A stretch of DNA of 64,000 nucleotides from Pelobates cultripes. Lineage: Eukaryota; Chordata; Amphibia; Anura; Pelobatidae. The stretch covers positions 230,095,672 through 230,159,671 of the forward strand of contig OW240912.1 of NCBI GenBank assembly GCA_933207985.1. Reading direction: 5' to 3'. The notes under the pieces were generated by a model, which made no database searches, had not been told where the DNA came from, and worked only from the letters and a program-made list of their open reading frames with translations. How positions within the stretch are numbered: the stretch's first letter is position 1; each line of letters begins with the position of its first letter. This document shows, piece by piece, positions 31,574 through 44,167 of the stretch. The translations under genes were made by a program, and so were the position numbers.

Positions 31574-32814
31574 AGTTAGACAAATTAAAGGATAAATAAG
31601 CACTGTAACTCTAATAGAGTGAAATGAATAACATAAATACACATGCGTACATTATCTGAAATGTCAGTTTCTAACACATTAAAGAAACACACACATACTG
31701 CAATGCCAACATGGGTTGTTAAGGTTAATTTAACACACCTGCCACTTATTAGCAACATCAATGCATTATAAAAAGGACACTAGCTGGCTGGCATGTAATT
31801 TGATAACATGGTACTGAATGGAAATGGAGGAGCATCAGCATGAGCCTCAGGAATGAGTTGCAATGCATACAACATGGGTGATCTAGTCAACATGTAACAC
31901 GGGCTGGTCAAGTGAGAGTAGGACCAAGGCAACTTTAAAACCCAGTTGCACAACAAAAACAAAATGCACCTGGGATAATACCACATTATTGTACATATAG
32001 AGACAGACATCTCTCACAACAGAGGTGTCAGGACTCATGGTTTGCCAGCTATATTTATGGTTTATATGAATACTGTTGCTTTTGTAACTGTGTTCTTGAC
32101 ATCAAGGTGAATAGCCTTATTAATATTTAATTTATTTTCTGACCTAGGATACACCTACAGAGAGTTTCACCTGTGAAAATGAATGAGATGTAACACACTA
32201 AAAAAACTACTACATATCATACTTTTTTTCCCATCAAATGATATATTGATTTTTATTTTTTTTATTAAAAGCTTGTGCAACATAAAAAGTTTTTTTGGGT
32301 TTGTTTTTTTAGTAGAATGTTCCTTTATAGTTTTATTGCTATTTTACTTACTTCCCTCTGGCTTTGAGTGACGTATCACTGATGTGTCTTTTTTTTTGGT
32401 AATCAATATATATTGATCCTTCATTTAAAATGTTTGAGATTTCATTACGCTCAAATTCTCTGGTGAGAGACATGAGGTAGAATGTGGTGAAAAGGAATGT
32501 CAAAAATAGGCAGCAATGTGTGACTCCTTCCAAATGTTATTTGAGAAAGTCGCCAGACCTTTTTTTAGATTAATTTCTTGTTTATCCTTTTAAAACTTCT
32601 TACACTTTTCATGAATTCACATCACTTTACAATTATTCCCTTTGGTTTTTTTTGATTCCTCATTTTATTTTGTGAAAAAGATAGCTGTATCTTTTACTTA
32701 TAAGTGTTCATTTTCAATGTATTCATTTGTTTTTCAATGTTGGTTAGCAGTTTGTTTTCATACACTTTAGCAATTTCAAGTGTTTAATAGAACAAAAGGG
32801 TTCATTACATCCCC
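31574..32814. other. AT-rich intergenic DNA, nothing recognised
   Basis: No recognisable gene or named repeat. A T-rich stretch lies at 32220-32350. Confidence 0.5.
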
Positions 32815-32928
<114 letters not shown>

Positions 32929-33153
32929 GGGGGGCCGTACAAAGAGACAATGAGTGTGCAAAGAGTAACATAGTATAGAAAGAGAAAAAGTCAGTTGTGG
33001 TGTGCCGGAAACGATGATGCAATAGGCCTGTAAATAAAGAGGGCCCACACGGGTGGGGACATGTAAATCGTTAAAGCACGAATGAGACAGTGGAAGGTGA
33101 GAAGTGGATTTAAATAGGGAAACATGCCCCTCTTACAACTGCAGGCCAAGCCT

Positions 33154-33214
<61 letters not shown>
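33154..33214. repeat. (CA)n(TA)n compound microsatellite
   Basis: CA units followed by TA units, the inverse of the tract at 32815-32926, 227 bases away. Confidence 0.97.
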
Positions 33215-33215
<1 letters not shown>

Positions 33216-33440
33216 GGATCCAGCACTCACTCTCCTGGTCTTGTCCTTGCCTGGGTGCAAATCACGTATGCCAAAATATGAATAGCAAGGAAGGTGCACT
33301 CACAGGACTTTGTAGATAAATCTTGAAGTTTTATTGTGCAATTATACATCAGAAAATGTGTCGACGTTTGAGTCCTCTTTGGGACTTTTCTCAAGGTTTT
33401 GAGTTGCAATACCCTTTTAGCATCCAAGTATTTTTTGAGG
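33215..33440 (-). repeat. Interspersed repeat fragment, class unknown
   Basis: Contains GTGCACTCACAGGACTTTGT (33294-33313) and GTCGACGTTTGAGTCC (33360-33375), then GGGACTTTTCTCAAGG. On the minus strand this gives TTGAGAAAAGTCCC then GGACTCAAACGTCGAC, a short stem near a GAAAC-like block that I recall as common in fish and frog repeats. GTGCACTCACA also recurs near 37091. Class not known to me. Confidence 0.4.
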
Positions 33441-35227
33441 TCAATATAATTAAACATATATTTAATTGACTCAATATATAGTCAACAGCATCAACATACT
33501 TGGTCACTGGTATCAACAAAATGAAAATCAACTTAAAATTATTGAATTGGCTGATTTACAGACATATGACATGTTATGATCACAGCTAAACCCTGAAATA
33601 TAGTGCTTACTATTAATAAATTAATTATTTGAAAAAAAATCACTGCTGCACCCTGAAATCTGCCACTTACTATGAATAGTGCAATTATTAGGAAGTTAAA
33701 ACTAGTAACCATATCTGATAGAAAAACCAAGCACCTTTTTTACCTTCATACACCACTGCACCACATGTCAGAGAACAGGAGGAATGCAATAGAGAATATA
33801 TAAATGCTGTCAACTTGATTTATGAGAACCAGATGATAGATGACTTTTTTGGCATTGCAGCAAGTTATGCCATAGTGGCTATTTACTAACTGTCATGACT
33901 TTGCGGCAACACCAGTTAGTGAAGTGTTTCATTATAATTATGAGTTTTGATATTAATTAAATGGCATTGAGGTCTCAGAGGCTCAAACATCCCCATTTAA
34001 ATGGCTTACATGGTGCACGTAACAAGAGAGACCCAATTGGTCCTCTCACTGAGCGACGTTCTGTTTTCCTCCCACCTGTTACCTGGGACAGAACATTATA
34101 CCCCACAATCTGTGCACTACAGAGAAACTATCGGTCTATTCACTAAATTACAAATTCAGCATTGAGATTCATTGGGAAAAATCAGGAATTAATTTGGCTC
34201 AAATAGCTTAGCATTTGGTTATTAGTGAATATAGTGAATCAGAGGAACTTTAACAAACAAATGCAGGTCAACTGAGGCAAATTTGGCATTCAATGATTAT
34301 TCTCCACAGTCTCAGCCAATAAAACTTTGCAAACATTTAGATTTAACATAGTAAATCTCTCCTTTAACATAGTACATCTCTCAAAGCACATTCTGACAAA
34401 TAAATGCTAAAAATGCATTAGAACCCTAAACAAGCAATGTATTCCTAAGATCAGAAAAAATAAAAGGATATTTATTCTTAGCAAAACTAAGATTTTCATG
34501 TTACTGCTCATCTTTTCTTCCCTCTGTTGGTCACTTCTCACTTGATCTGTAAATAAAATCATCTTTTCATCTTTTTTCCCCTATGTATTATCTTTATTTT
34601 TGGTGCCATGGTTGGTATTCAGAATCATGAAACAAAACAAACATGTTTGGATATTGTGCATTTAATTTGTTTCATAACTCAGCTATATTTTAGCTCAGAA
34701 TTCTGGAATTTGAATGATCACCAAATCCACACAAATTTAAAATAATTGCAGTTTTGTAACAAAGTGAATTTCCAAATATACTTTATGGTAGTATAGCTCA
34801 GTGCAACTATACGCAAGAGACAGATAACTGCACAGAGCACCTTCCCTGGAAACTTCTCATTGCATTGCATTTGGTTGTCTGTGATTGGGCAGTCACAGAA
34901 AGCTTGAGCTGGGGAGAAGGAGAGGACTTGCTGCAGACTAGATTTGGTATGGCAAGAAAATTCAGTTTGACTGGCTCAATTTTCCCAAAATATTTTTTGG
35001 GCGGCAGCTGACTATTAGCCATATGTTGATTTGGTTTGCAGAACTTCAATACTAAATAACTGACTCAGGAAAACATTCAGGACAACCAAAAGGCAGTGCA
35101 CTAAAAATAGATACACAATATAAATATGATGTATATATTTTTCAAATAAATCCCCCCCCCCCATTTGCTTTACAGATAAATCAAAAAAAGACTAACAGAG
35201 GGAAAAAGAGGAGGAGCAGTAAAACAC
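33441..35227. other. AT-rich intergenic DNA, nothing recognised
   Basis: No gene or named repeat. TATTTACTAAC (33880) and ATTCACTAA (34138) could be the ends of an old AT-rich MITE, but the support is weak. Confidence 0.45.
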
Positions 35228-35258
35228 ACAGACACACACACACACACACATATATATG
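35228..35258. repeat. (CA)n(TA)n microsatellite beside the LTR
   Basis: CA units and a short TA run abutting the LTR-like end at 35260. Confidence 0.9.
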
Positions 35259-35259
35259 T

Positions 35260-35932
35260 TGTGACAGACTGCCTGGCACATCCGACTGGGTGCCTCTGCC
35301 AATCGCTGCTTCCTAGTAGCCTGGAGTACTATAAGCACCGCACCAGACACCATAAGCACCGTATCCCCTTAGCCGCCGTGGCTTGGCTGGGGTCTCGCTG
35401 TCCTCCACCCACCCTGGACCCAAGCCCATGATCCAGTTTCCAGTGGGTGAACCTCTCTTACTCCATAGAGTCTAGCAAGTATAGCTCTATAGCTCTTACA
35501 AGAGCTAGTGATTATAGCCAGTATAGCAATCTGAAGCAGGTATAGCTGGTATAGCTGTTCCCTACAATCATGAGACGAGGCTGCGTGTTGAGGGTGAAGT
35601 GAACTGATTTTAATGGGACCACACTTGGCCTTTTATGACAATCCCCATACAAGGGGTACTCCCACCTGGACCTGATGGAAGACTGTAGTACAAAGTCACA
35701 GACCAATGGCAAAGTTGTTAAAATACATGACACTCCCATACATATCAAAAAATCCCTCGCCTCTGCCTGGGAGATAATTGAATCAAGCACTGTACTAACT
35801 CAATTATCTCCAGACACAAAAACACACATTTTTATAAAACCCCAAAAGTACCTTTAAAACATACAAACCCCACACAACATCCCCTGATAGACCCGATCTG
35901 GGTGAACAAAATATCCAAAAATCACCCAGCTA
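35260..35932 (-). mobile_element. LTR of family A, minus orientation, 5' part missing
   Basis: Plus strand begins TGTGACAGACTGCC, the complement of the 3' LTR end CTGTCACA; the solo LTR at 6601-7679 ends CGTTACA. Read on the minus strand it shares AGAGGCACCCAGTCGG, then GTGCCAGGC, the CCATTGG and CATAAAAGG order, CAGGCAGAGG and the GAGATAATTGA hairpin with the first copy. The roughly 290-bp 5' part of family A, including the three-way-junction region, is not present. Neither a second LTR nor a target duplication was found, so this is a truncated solo LTR. Confidence 0.7.
35766..35808. other. Hairpin conserved between the two family A LTRs
   Basis: GGAGATAATTGA pairs with TCAATTATCTCC around a loop of about 18 bases. 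The equivalent hairpin at 7003-7034 has the same stem but a 10-base loop of different sequence. Confidence 0.6.
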
Positions 35933-36468
35933 ATTATTTTTTTTATATACTAAATACAGTGGAGCGCTTAAATTTGTGAATATCAATAAATGATACACCT
36001 AGTGCAAACAAGGAATGTTATTATATCATTATTTTATGTATCCCTAATAATCCAATGTCTGTATACCGTTAAGATAAATATAAAAGACAAAAATAGTGCA
36101 GTACCCTTTTGTACACAAATTTAATATACACACAAAATGGGGCACTCACATGTTCCACAGCTATAACCTACCTCTGGGAGTTTTTCGCCAGTAGGGCTGT
36201 TTAGGTGACCTTTCCCTTTTTTCTTATTTCTTGAGAAGAGTGGTTTAAGGATTTCTTTATGTGAGGCAGTTGTATGTAGTATCTCAAGGAAAGAGATATA
36301 TCTCAAGGAAAGAGTGTAATGCCACTTATTATTCCAACATATAAGTAAAATACTTACTTATACTCGAGCCTATAGTTGGCTCAGTTGAAGAGCAGAGTAT
36401 GGTTTGGGACCATACCACCCTCTTTAAAATGCATCTTTTAAAAAAGTATATACTTTTTTTAAATTTAG
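35933..36468. other. AT-rich intergenic DNA, nothing recognised
   Basis: Contains a short direct repeat ATCTCAAGGAAAGAG (36283 and 36301). No other feature supported. Confidence 0.45.
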
Positions 36469-36656
36469 TAGATAAAAATATCAAATATAATCTAAGTAGT
36501 CCCAGAGATGCGTTTTGCTGAAATGGCTCCCTCAATCTGGTGGAAACTGCAGATTGCACCAGGTGCAGATTATAAATCTACACGAGATTGAGGAAGTCAT
36601 TTCGGGGAAACGTGTCTCTGGGGCTACTTACATTAAATTTGATATTTTTTATCTGC
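36469..36656. repeat. Imperfect inverted repeat, ~73-bp arms
   Basis: Arm 36469-36540 is complemented by 36583-36656 with roughly four of five positions matching. On the sense of the second arm it reads GATTGAGGAAGTCATTTCGG, then GGAAACGTGTCTCTGGGGCT. The spacer is about 42 bases. Class unknown; the TTGAG...GAAACG layout resembles the motif at 33360-33400 on its minus strand. Confidence 0.7.
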
Positions 36657-36927
36657 GTGTGCATGCATGAACAGTGGTGCACGCATGCACCAATTCAGAG
36701 GCTTCTCAACGATTTGTTTTCCCTGTGAAGAGACTGAAAAAGGGGAAGGATTACCTGGGCTGCAGTTCATAAAGAGCTGAAAACTTTGCAAGCACATTTA
36801 AGATATACCCACAATGAATACATGCATAAAAATTCATACATATGTTCGTTGGGGGTATATCTACTAAACAGTGATTATTATTATTATTTTCCTTGTGGGC
36901 AGTGGAGTGCTCTTTAAATTAATAAAG

Positions 36928-36930
<3 letters not shown>

Positions 36931-36977
<47 letters not shown>

Positions 36978-36978
36978 C
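36931..36978. repeat. (TA)n microsatellite
   Basis: About 20 TA units. Confidence 0.95.
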
Positions 36979-37239
36979 TAAGCCACACTCCCCAAAAGAA
37001 TATAGATAGGAAAGGTGCTAGAGTGGATTCTAGTTAACCTACTCTGCTAAGGTTAACCACATCAAATATATAGAAAAATCTCAAGAATCCGTGCACTCAC
37101 AAAGATAAAGTATTTGCTCAATTTTAATTGCAAAAATAATTTAAAGGGATTGCACTAATCAATGTGTTTTGTTTCTCTCTTATACTGCAACCTCCCTACC
37201 TTATAGTTGTATTCATGCAATATATTTAGATATTGGATT

Positions 37240-38600
37240 TTTGCTCTACTGTCATTGTGCATTCCAACCAGTGTTCCATTTTATTTTCTTATTTTGAGGT
37301 TCACATCAACTGCCATTTCAACCCCTTCTCTGCCCGCACTGCAGTCATCTACATCCTTTCCCCCCCACACCCCCATAGCTGTCCTTTCATGTGGTCATTT
37401 TGCTGCCTGACTTCCTTATTTCTGGCATCCCATGTTTTATCATTTGGATCAAAATCCTGATTAACCAATCAGCTCAATAGCTTCAGGATTTTTGGCAATT
37501 ATCTACTCTGGCCTTACTGTGTACTAACTATCCCACACACATAGGCAGAAATATTATTGAACTCTTTTTCTGTTACATTCTCTGTCTCTCACATGTCCTT
37601 TTCTTGGTGACCTCCTAATTCTTTTTGTTAATGTGTCCCTAACTCAGCATCTTAAACCAAACTTGTCTTCTAACATAGCAGAAACATTAACTTAACCATC
37701 TGCTACTCCTTTTCACACCTCTCTTCTTTCTCCTGTCCCTCTTAAGAAATTTTTTTTTTTACTGTTATATCCTGGATGAGGTAACACTAACCAAATCCCC
37801 CTCTAAGGCTCAGTCACTAATTAAAACCAAACAAACTAAACTCACTCACTATCTCCAAAGGCATTTTCAGACAGCAAAATGTTGCATAAGAAGACTAAAA
37901 TCACACGAGAATTCCACCAGTACAAATTCAATATACAATCTCATACTTTGCCAAATAATAATAATATATACATTTTCAATATATTTAATTCTCTATTATG
38001 CCCTGCTTTAACTCTTCTTTATATTAACCTCAAGGTCAAATAATTTGCATGTTGCTTTATTAAAAAAAGAAGGACCAAACTAGATTGACATCTCTCATTA
38101 ATGCTGTTTCTTCCACTTTGAATTCCTTCCTCTAGTTATTAAACAGGAGGTATCTACACTTCCTCCACAAATTCACTCTACCACCTGCTCCTTTGATCCC
38201 ATTCCCTCTCTCCTAAATCAGTTTTTTTTTCCCCTTTAGTCTTGTTCTATTTCTAATGCACATTGTCAATCACTCACTTCTGGCATCTTCACATCTTCCG
38301 CAAATATGCAATTGCCATTCCCATTCTAAAAAAGTCATCTCTTGACCCTACTTCTAATACTAATTACCATCCTATATACCTTCTATTCTAAGCTTATTGA
38401 TGCTTATATACATCTGTTCAACAGACTTTTTAAATTCCATCTCTCTCCTGTTTAATTTGGTTTCTATTCTTTTTACTCTACTGGAATGACTAAATTTCTT
38501 TATGATTGACTTGCCCCTAAATCCAAATGTCATTAGTCTCTAAATTCTCTTCCACCTTTCCACTGCTTTTGACACTGTTAACTAGTCTCTCAATTTTCTA
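37240..38600 (+). mobile_element. Ancient, heavily decayed L2-like LINE copy
   Basis: No frame survives, but the order of blocks follows the better-preserved L2 at the window end: CCATTCCCATTCTAAAAAAG...CTTGACCCTACTTC (38313-38355) parallels the ACCCCAATTCTAAAGAAGCC...CTTGACCCTAACTC region (62392-62425); ACTAATTACCATCCTAT (38360) parallels AACTACCATCCTATCTC; and CCACTGCTTTTGACACTGTT (38560-38579) parallels the D-L-S-A-A-F-D-x-V-D motif. The upstream part, about 37240-37700, fits the C-rich endonuclease region. Non-functional. Confidence 0.6.
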
Positions 38601-40871
38601 AACTTTTACAATACTGTTATTTTCCAGAATGGAAAATGTAACTTTTATTATCTATAATCAAATCAATAAAAGAAAAAGGATAGCAGGAGTTTACAACAAC
38701 AAAAAAATAAATAGCCAAATAAGTTTTAGAAATCAGCTTAGTCAAAACTCAACAGTCAATATTGTTAGTTCCTCAAGAAGTCGGATAAACCTTTTAAAAC
38801 AATGAGACAGAACATTAAATAGAATCCAAGTAAGTTAAGTGTTGTGGTGAAAGTGCAAAGTCTTTAATTGATACTGCAGATAGGAGCATCACATCTGCTG
38901 CATGCTATAATAGAGACACGCTGGAGGGAAAAAAACTCAAAGGATTGTAACTGACAGATGGAAAGAAGGAACGATAAAGTTTATCAATTGTAGGAGTGGC
39001 AGCAGTAAAAGCAGATGTCAATATACTAATATAGAGGTAAATATAACTTGGTGTAAAGTGCAGAGCAGCAGAAAAAAAAAACCTACAAAGATCAATTATT
39101 TGAAACAATCAAGTAAAAATCCCTATTAGTGCCTTCCACGACACCTATCACTTTGACTATAAACAGAAAACAGGGGCTAAGTTGTCCCTAATCGTGCCTT
39201 TAAAGGGACCTGTTGCTTGAGCTATTAAAATCATCAACAGACTGTCCAAACACTATGTATACAGGACAGAGTCAAAGACTAGCTGGAAAGTAATTATTTG
39301 CTTATGTGTAACATGTCAGAAAAGTAAAAGTATTAAAAAAAAATTAGAAACTGCAACTAACTTGGCAGATCATATGATTTTAGAGTTTCTTTAGAGTAGA
39401 AGGATAAACATGTATCACATTTGCAAGAGCTTTTAAATGAAATTAAAAAAACACATTTGTCGACCTTATTGTTACTAAACTTAAAAATAAATGCAAAAGA
39501 ACTAAAGTACAAACAAAAAAAGTAATAAACAACACTTTTCAGGAAAGAAAGCATGTTACTGAAAAGAGCAATGCTATAAACTCCTCACTGTCTTGGACAG
39601 TTATTTATCGTTTAGGGGTAGCAGCCTCTCTGGGTAAATCCTTTCCTCTATTCACTCTATATGTGATAGTCGAAAGGGAGAGCATTCATTGATCCTTCCT
39701 AGTCAACACTGAGGTCAAAAAAACACCCATCTCATTTTTTGAAATGCAAAGCATTGCCGCTGAACTTCATATTAGAGATATCTCACATGGATAGTTTCTA
39801 GGGAAACATCCGTCTTAATGCATATAAGCTCTTTTTTTTCATTTTGCAAAAACTGCCAATTTCAACAGAAATTGACACTTTTATAAGTTACACCAACCAG
39901 GCTTTCAAACCGACATGTCCTGTTACTTCCTGCCTTGGTTAGTTCAGTGGAGCTAAACTCAAGAGGGAGCAATTGTTCAGAGCACCTGTCTTGTAAAGAC
40001 TTTGAGCTGCATTGGGAAATCTGATTAGACAGACACATAAAAACTTGCCATAGTTTGCAGGGGAGTGTGTGCAAAGGCAGCTGACAACAGAAATGCAAGT
40101 TTTGCCAAATTAGCATTTTTAGGTATACTCCAATGAAAAAAATATATATTTAAATGCATGCATGCTGTAATTTGGGGCATGTTTACTAAACCGTTGTTGT
40201 TATTTATTTCTGTGTTACATTGGCAGATGAGTGTACCCTTACGTATTACTTTCTTTCTCTGTTTAACTCTTGAATTTTCATCATCAAATTTAGAATTTGT
40301 AAATGTGCATGCACACATTGATAATATATATCTGTTTTTGTTTTTTTATATGCTTAACTCTTTTGGGTTGATAGGCACATCCCATAATTTTATTCTTAAA
40401 CTAATTTGGCTAACAGGCCCCTGTAGATTGGTTTTGCAACACTCAGATGTTATTGCTGCTTTTTAAGCAATTGCTCCTCAGATATCAGCAAGCCTACATT
40501 ACTTTGTTCTGCTGTCCATAATGTTTTTGTTTTGTTTTTTTTACCTGTATATTGTATCTTCTTTTTAAAGAATTAAATTACATATGGACGTATCTTGCAG
40601 TTGCAATATTTTGGAGATAGACACTAATTTTAAAAGGGCTGCGTTGTTTTTTAAATATTGACATTTTTACAGCTTTTATCTCTGGTGGAGTTTGGTAGCG
40701 TAGCAGAATATTTTTTTATTTATTCGCAAAAATTGCACACATATTAAAGGTGGGTATTTTATTTATTTATTTCATTGCATGTTTGTGATATAACACAAAA
40801 TGCAGGTTCTCATCCCAGGTGTCTCAATTAGGAAAGTCAGACTTACACATTGTTACGTGGAAATGGCTTAA
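38601..40871. other. AT-rich intergenic DNA, nothing recognised
   Basis: 2.3 kb without a motif I can name. The small frames (for example 39862-40116 minus and 40158-40466 plus) lack similarity I recognise and overlap one another. Confidence 0.5.
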
Positions 40872-40873
40872 AT

Positions 40874-42115
40874 CAGCGGTTCCCAAACTGTGTGCACACA
40901 GTGGTGCTGCTAAATATTTCCCTGGTGTTATGATCATATGATCATAGCACCGAGAACCGTGCTTCACTCTCCCTTGCCAGATGTGCAGAACCGGAGGGAA
41001 GATCAGAGATCTCCCCCACCGGCCCACTGGCACAGTAACGCTGGCTGCTGGCATGGAAGGGAGGGAAAGAGGACCCAGAGGAGTTCTAACTTGCAGCTCC
41101 GCCGGGTTCTCCTCTCGTGAGCTCGGAGTGTTGCCACGACTACCACGGCAATGTTTCAAATCTTGCGAAAGTAATCTCCAACCTCAGGAGCTGCTAGAGT
41201 TCACTCTCACCACTGGGACCACCAGGGCTTCTCCACCGGACCTCCAGGGATTAGTACTGTCCCCCCTCCCAGTCAATGGTAAGAAGGGAGAGGAGAGATG
41301 TGAAAATTAATTAAATTTTTTTAATTTAAAAAGTTTATATTTATTAATTTCCCCATATACACACACTGCCCCTCCATACACACTCACACTGCCCCTCACA
41401 CACACACACACACACAAACTGACACACACACACACACACAGTGTACCCCTCACACACACACAATGTACCTCTCACATACACTGCCCCCATACACACATAC
41501 TGTAACCCTCACACACACTGTACCCATCACATACACTGCCCCTTACACACGCCCCCCATACACACACCCTGCCCCATACACACACACTCTATACCTCAAT
41601 ACACACACTACCTCCACACACACTGTATCCCTCATGCACACACAGTATCCCTCACACACATACTGAACCCTTCAAACACACACACAATGCACCCCCCCAC
41701 ACACACACTACATCCTTCACAAACACATTGCACCCGTGTACACACACTGCACCCCTCACACAAACACATACATTGCAACCCCCCCCCCCACACACACACT
41801 ACTGCACCTATCCCCTTCTTAAACAGTTTGACTACTTACCCTTGGAGGACACTAAAGCACTCCTGGCACCATGATCACTACATAGTGCTGTAGTGCTTAT
41901 TGTGCTTGGATGATTTCTTTAAATAATCTACCAGTGCACCTCCAGAGATTAGGTTCTGGATTCGTCCTTGATAGGTAACATTTCTGCTAAACAGGGGCCT
42001 AGTATATGCCACAGCACTGTACATTTATAAAACCTAGAATTTATTTTGACTTGATGTGCCTTGGAAAAATATTGAAATATTAAAGGCGCCTTGAATCTAA
42101 AAAGGTTGAGAATCA
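40874..42115. mobile_element. hAT-type non-autonomous element with internal minisatellite
   Basis: Left end CAGCGGTTCCCAAACTGTG; the right end, read in complement, is CAGTGATTCTCAACCTTTTT. Both fit the CAG-x-GG-TTC-CAA-CTG consensus of hAT inverted ends. Flanks share TTAAAT (GGCTTAAAT on the left, GGTTAAATG on the right), which may be a decayed 8-bp duplication. The centre holds a CA-rich minisatellite and no transposase frame. Confidence 0.7.
41355..41810 (+). repeat. CA-rich minisatellite, unit about CACACACACTGYACCCCT
   Basis: About 20 imperfect units of CTCACACACACACTG(T/C)ACCC with variable CA length. The frames it opens (T/H/P repeats) are artefacts. It may be a domesticated or expanded internal part of the hAT-like element around it. 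Confidence 0.9.
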
Positions 42116-42116
42116 C

Positions 42117-43304
42117 TGGGTTAAATGATCACAATCACAGGCAAATTGTTGTATAATACAAGGGATGTACAAATTACACTTCAGGTCAGCATAACAAGCC
42201 AATGAAGAGAAAGGAAGTTTAGATTTGAAAATTATAGACAGTGTGAATATAGTCAAACACACAAATTAACTGATTAAATTAGGAATTTTCACAATGAAAA
42301 TGAAACAATAAGAAACATACAATGTATTTTTTTTAGACAAATTACATACTTTCTTATATTTGATTATTCTTATTTATTACGTTTATATCATACCCAATGG
42401 AAGATGCTTTACATTCACTGTGTGTGTACTAAAGTTGAGGATTAGTGAAGACCCTATTTAACATTTGAAAGCTAACGTATAAAATTATATACATTGTATA
42501 AAATATAACATCTTAGTAGTCATTTAATTATAGCTTTAAACAAACCAGGGCTTAGAACAGCATAACCAGAGTTCTAATTATTGCTAGTAGTACAAGTAGA
42601 TTTCACAGAAATATCTAATTTGATGATAATTGCAACATGTACTTATCATCAAACAGAATACATTGTAATTCATATTTCAAGACCGCATGCCAAACATAAT
42701 CTCATAAAATGAGAAAAAAGTCATACATTATGATTTATCTGCTATCCTTCAAACAGGTTTATTAATTATATGAAAATGCATAAATCATTCTATCGTGAAA
42801 TATTGAATGGCTTAAGGTTCTGGTAATTATTTTCTAATATGCATCTTACAAGTAAGAATAGTAGTGGTACAGTAGACATTGTGAGATGTAAGAACAGAAA
42901 ATCACATACAGGTATATAAATGCAGCAGTCAGCAGTCCATAGACCTGTACGATATATAATCATAGATTAATAAATAGCACTGAATAAATAGGAAAATTAA
43001 ATGTAGGTATACTTATGTGGTATGTGTCTCTCTATAGTTCTGTTTGAGGCATTCACCCATGCTGTGCTGCAGACCAGCCAAGTCAGACAGCTGCCAAGGC
43101 TGGATTCAAAACCTATTGGGCTTGGTGCTGACAATTATGGCAATTATAATAGGCCTAATTACAGAATCTTATCGACAGAAAACTCAAGATGCACTTATAA
43201 GAATACACATACTCTATGCTAATCTCAATATCAATTCCCTGGTGTCCCACAGCACTCACTTGTCCACTCCTCTTATTCCCTTCTTTATAACAGGCACAAG
43301 CAGG
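42117..43304. other. AT-rich intergenic DNA, nothing recognised
   Basis: A weak L2-tail-like stretch may lie at 42373-42412 (TATTACGTTTATATCATACC), too diverged to claim. Nothing else supported. Confidence 0.45.
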
Positions 43305-43545
43305 GCTGGTGCAGATTTTTTTGCCACTCATTTTGTGCCCCTTACTCACCACCCATGGTGTTACATCACTCGAACCACACGCCTGTATGCTCCACATTGG
43401 TGTGGCATCATAATGTCCCACCCATATCACCTAACACACCAACACACACTTGTAAACTCACTGACACACACAAGTTCACTGGCACAAACACTTACACACA
43501 AGGTCTCTGACACATGCACAAACTCATTAATACACTAGTTCACTA
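43305..43545. repeat. CA-rich repeat fragment related to 17641-18310
   Basis: GCAGGGCTGGTGCAGA and TTTGCCACTCATTTTG echo GGCAGGGCCAGTG and TTTTGCCGCCCACTC of the earlier repeat, and both continue into imperfect CACTGACACACA units. Truncated and strongly diverged. Confidence 0.45.
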
Positions 43546-43825
43546 TACACAACTCTAATATTTATCATTTTAATTCATGTTTTCCAATACAACTACATTG
43601 CCGAAATATAAAATTATAGGATACAGATAAATCCAATATTTAATTGCAGTTTGGCAAGAAATTCATATATATAATTTTCCAACATTTAGCAAATTTTGCA
43701 GCAATATGCATATATGCAAAACAATGAACTGGGGCTCGATTGATAACATATGGAGGTTATATATATCCAAGGGATTTCTTGTTAGGCTTGTAAGGCCTGT
43801 GGGGTCAGTGAAACTGACCCAATTA
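43546..43825. other. AT-rich intergenic DNA
   Basis: No feature supported. GTCAGTGAAACTGACCC at 43805-43821 is a small palindrome next to the CR1 tail. Confidence 0.4.
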
Positions 43826-44167
43826 ACTAACATAGAAACATAGAAACATAGAATGTGACGGCAGATAAGAACCATTCGGCCCATCTAGTCTGCCCAATTT
43901 TCTAAATACTTTCATTAGTCCCTAGCCTTATCTTATAGTTAGGATAGCCTTATGCCTATCCCACGCATGCTTAAACTCCTTTACTGTGTTAACCTCTACC
44001 ACTTCAGCTGGAAGGCTATTCCATGCATCCACTACCCTCTCAGTAAAGTAATACTTCCTGATATTATTTTTAAACCTTTGTCCCTCTAATTTAAGACTAT
44101 GTCCTCTTGTTGTGGTAGTTTTTCTTCTTTTAAATATAGTCTCCTCCTTTACTGTGTTGATTCCCTT
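43826..44167 (-). mobile_element. CR1-clade LINE 3' end
   Basis: The minus strand encodes, with one or two breaks, the C-terminus typical of CR1/Jockey-type ORF2: TRGHSLKLEGQRFKNNIRKY, then YFTERVVDAWNSLPAEVVEV and a K-E-F-K-H-A-W-D segment (about 43945-44130). It is followed by a 3' UTR and a terminal TTCTATGT-type 8-mer repeat (plus strand 43829-43853, CATAGAAACATAGAAACATA), the hallmark of CR1 tails. Only the last part of the element is present, as in most 5'-truncated CR1 insertions. Confidence 0.85.

Noticed and set aside
33880..34240. AT-rich MITE with TATTTACTAA / TTAGTGAATA ends
   Set aside because: The inverted ends are short and imperfect and I saw no second copy in the window.
35260..35932. 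Calling this a complete solo LTR
   Set aside because: The end corresponding to TGTGGCAG and a target duplication are missing; it is a truncated relative.
36583..36656. Hammerhead ribozyme
   Set aside because: The GAAACG block and stems are suggestive, but the required CTGATGA core is not present in the right place here or at 33360-33400.
41441..41893. 150-codon frame rich in H, T and P
   Set aside because: It is the translation of the CA-rich minisatellite inside the hAT-like element, not a protein gene.
42373..42412. L2-like 3' tail
   Set aside because: Too diverged from the tail at 63918-63960 to support by eye.
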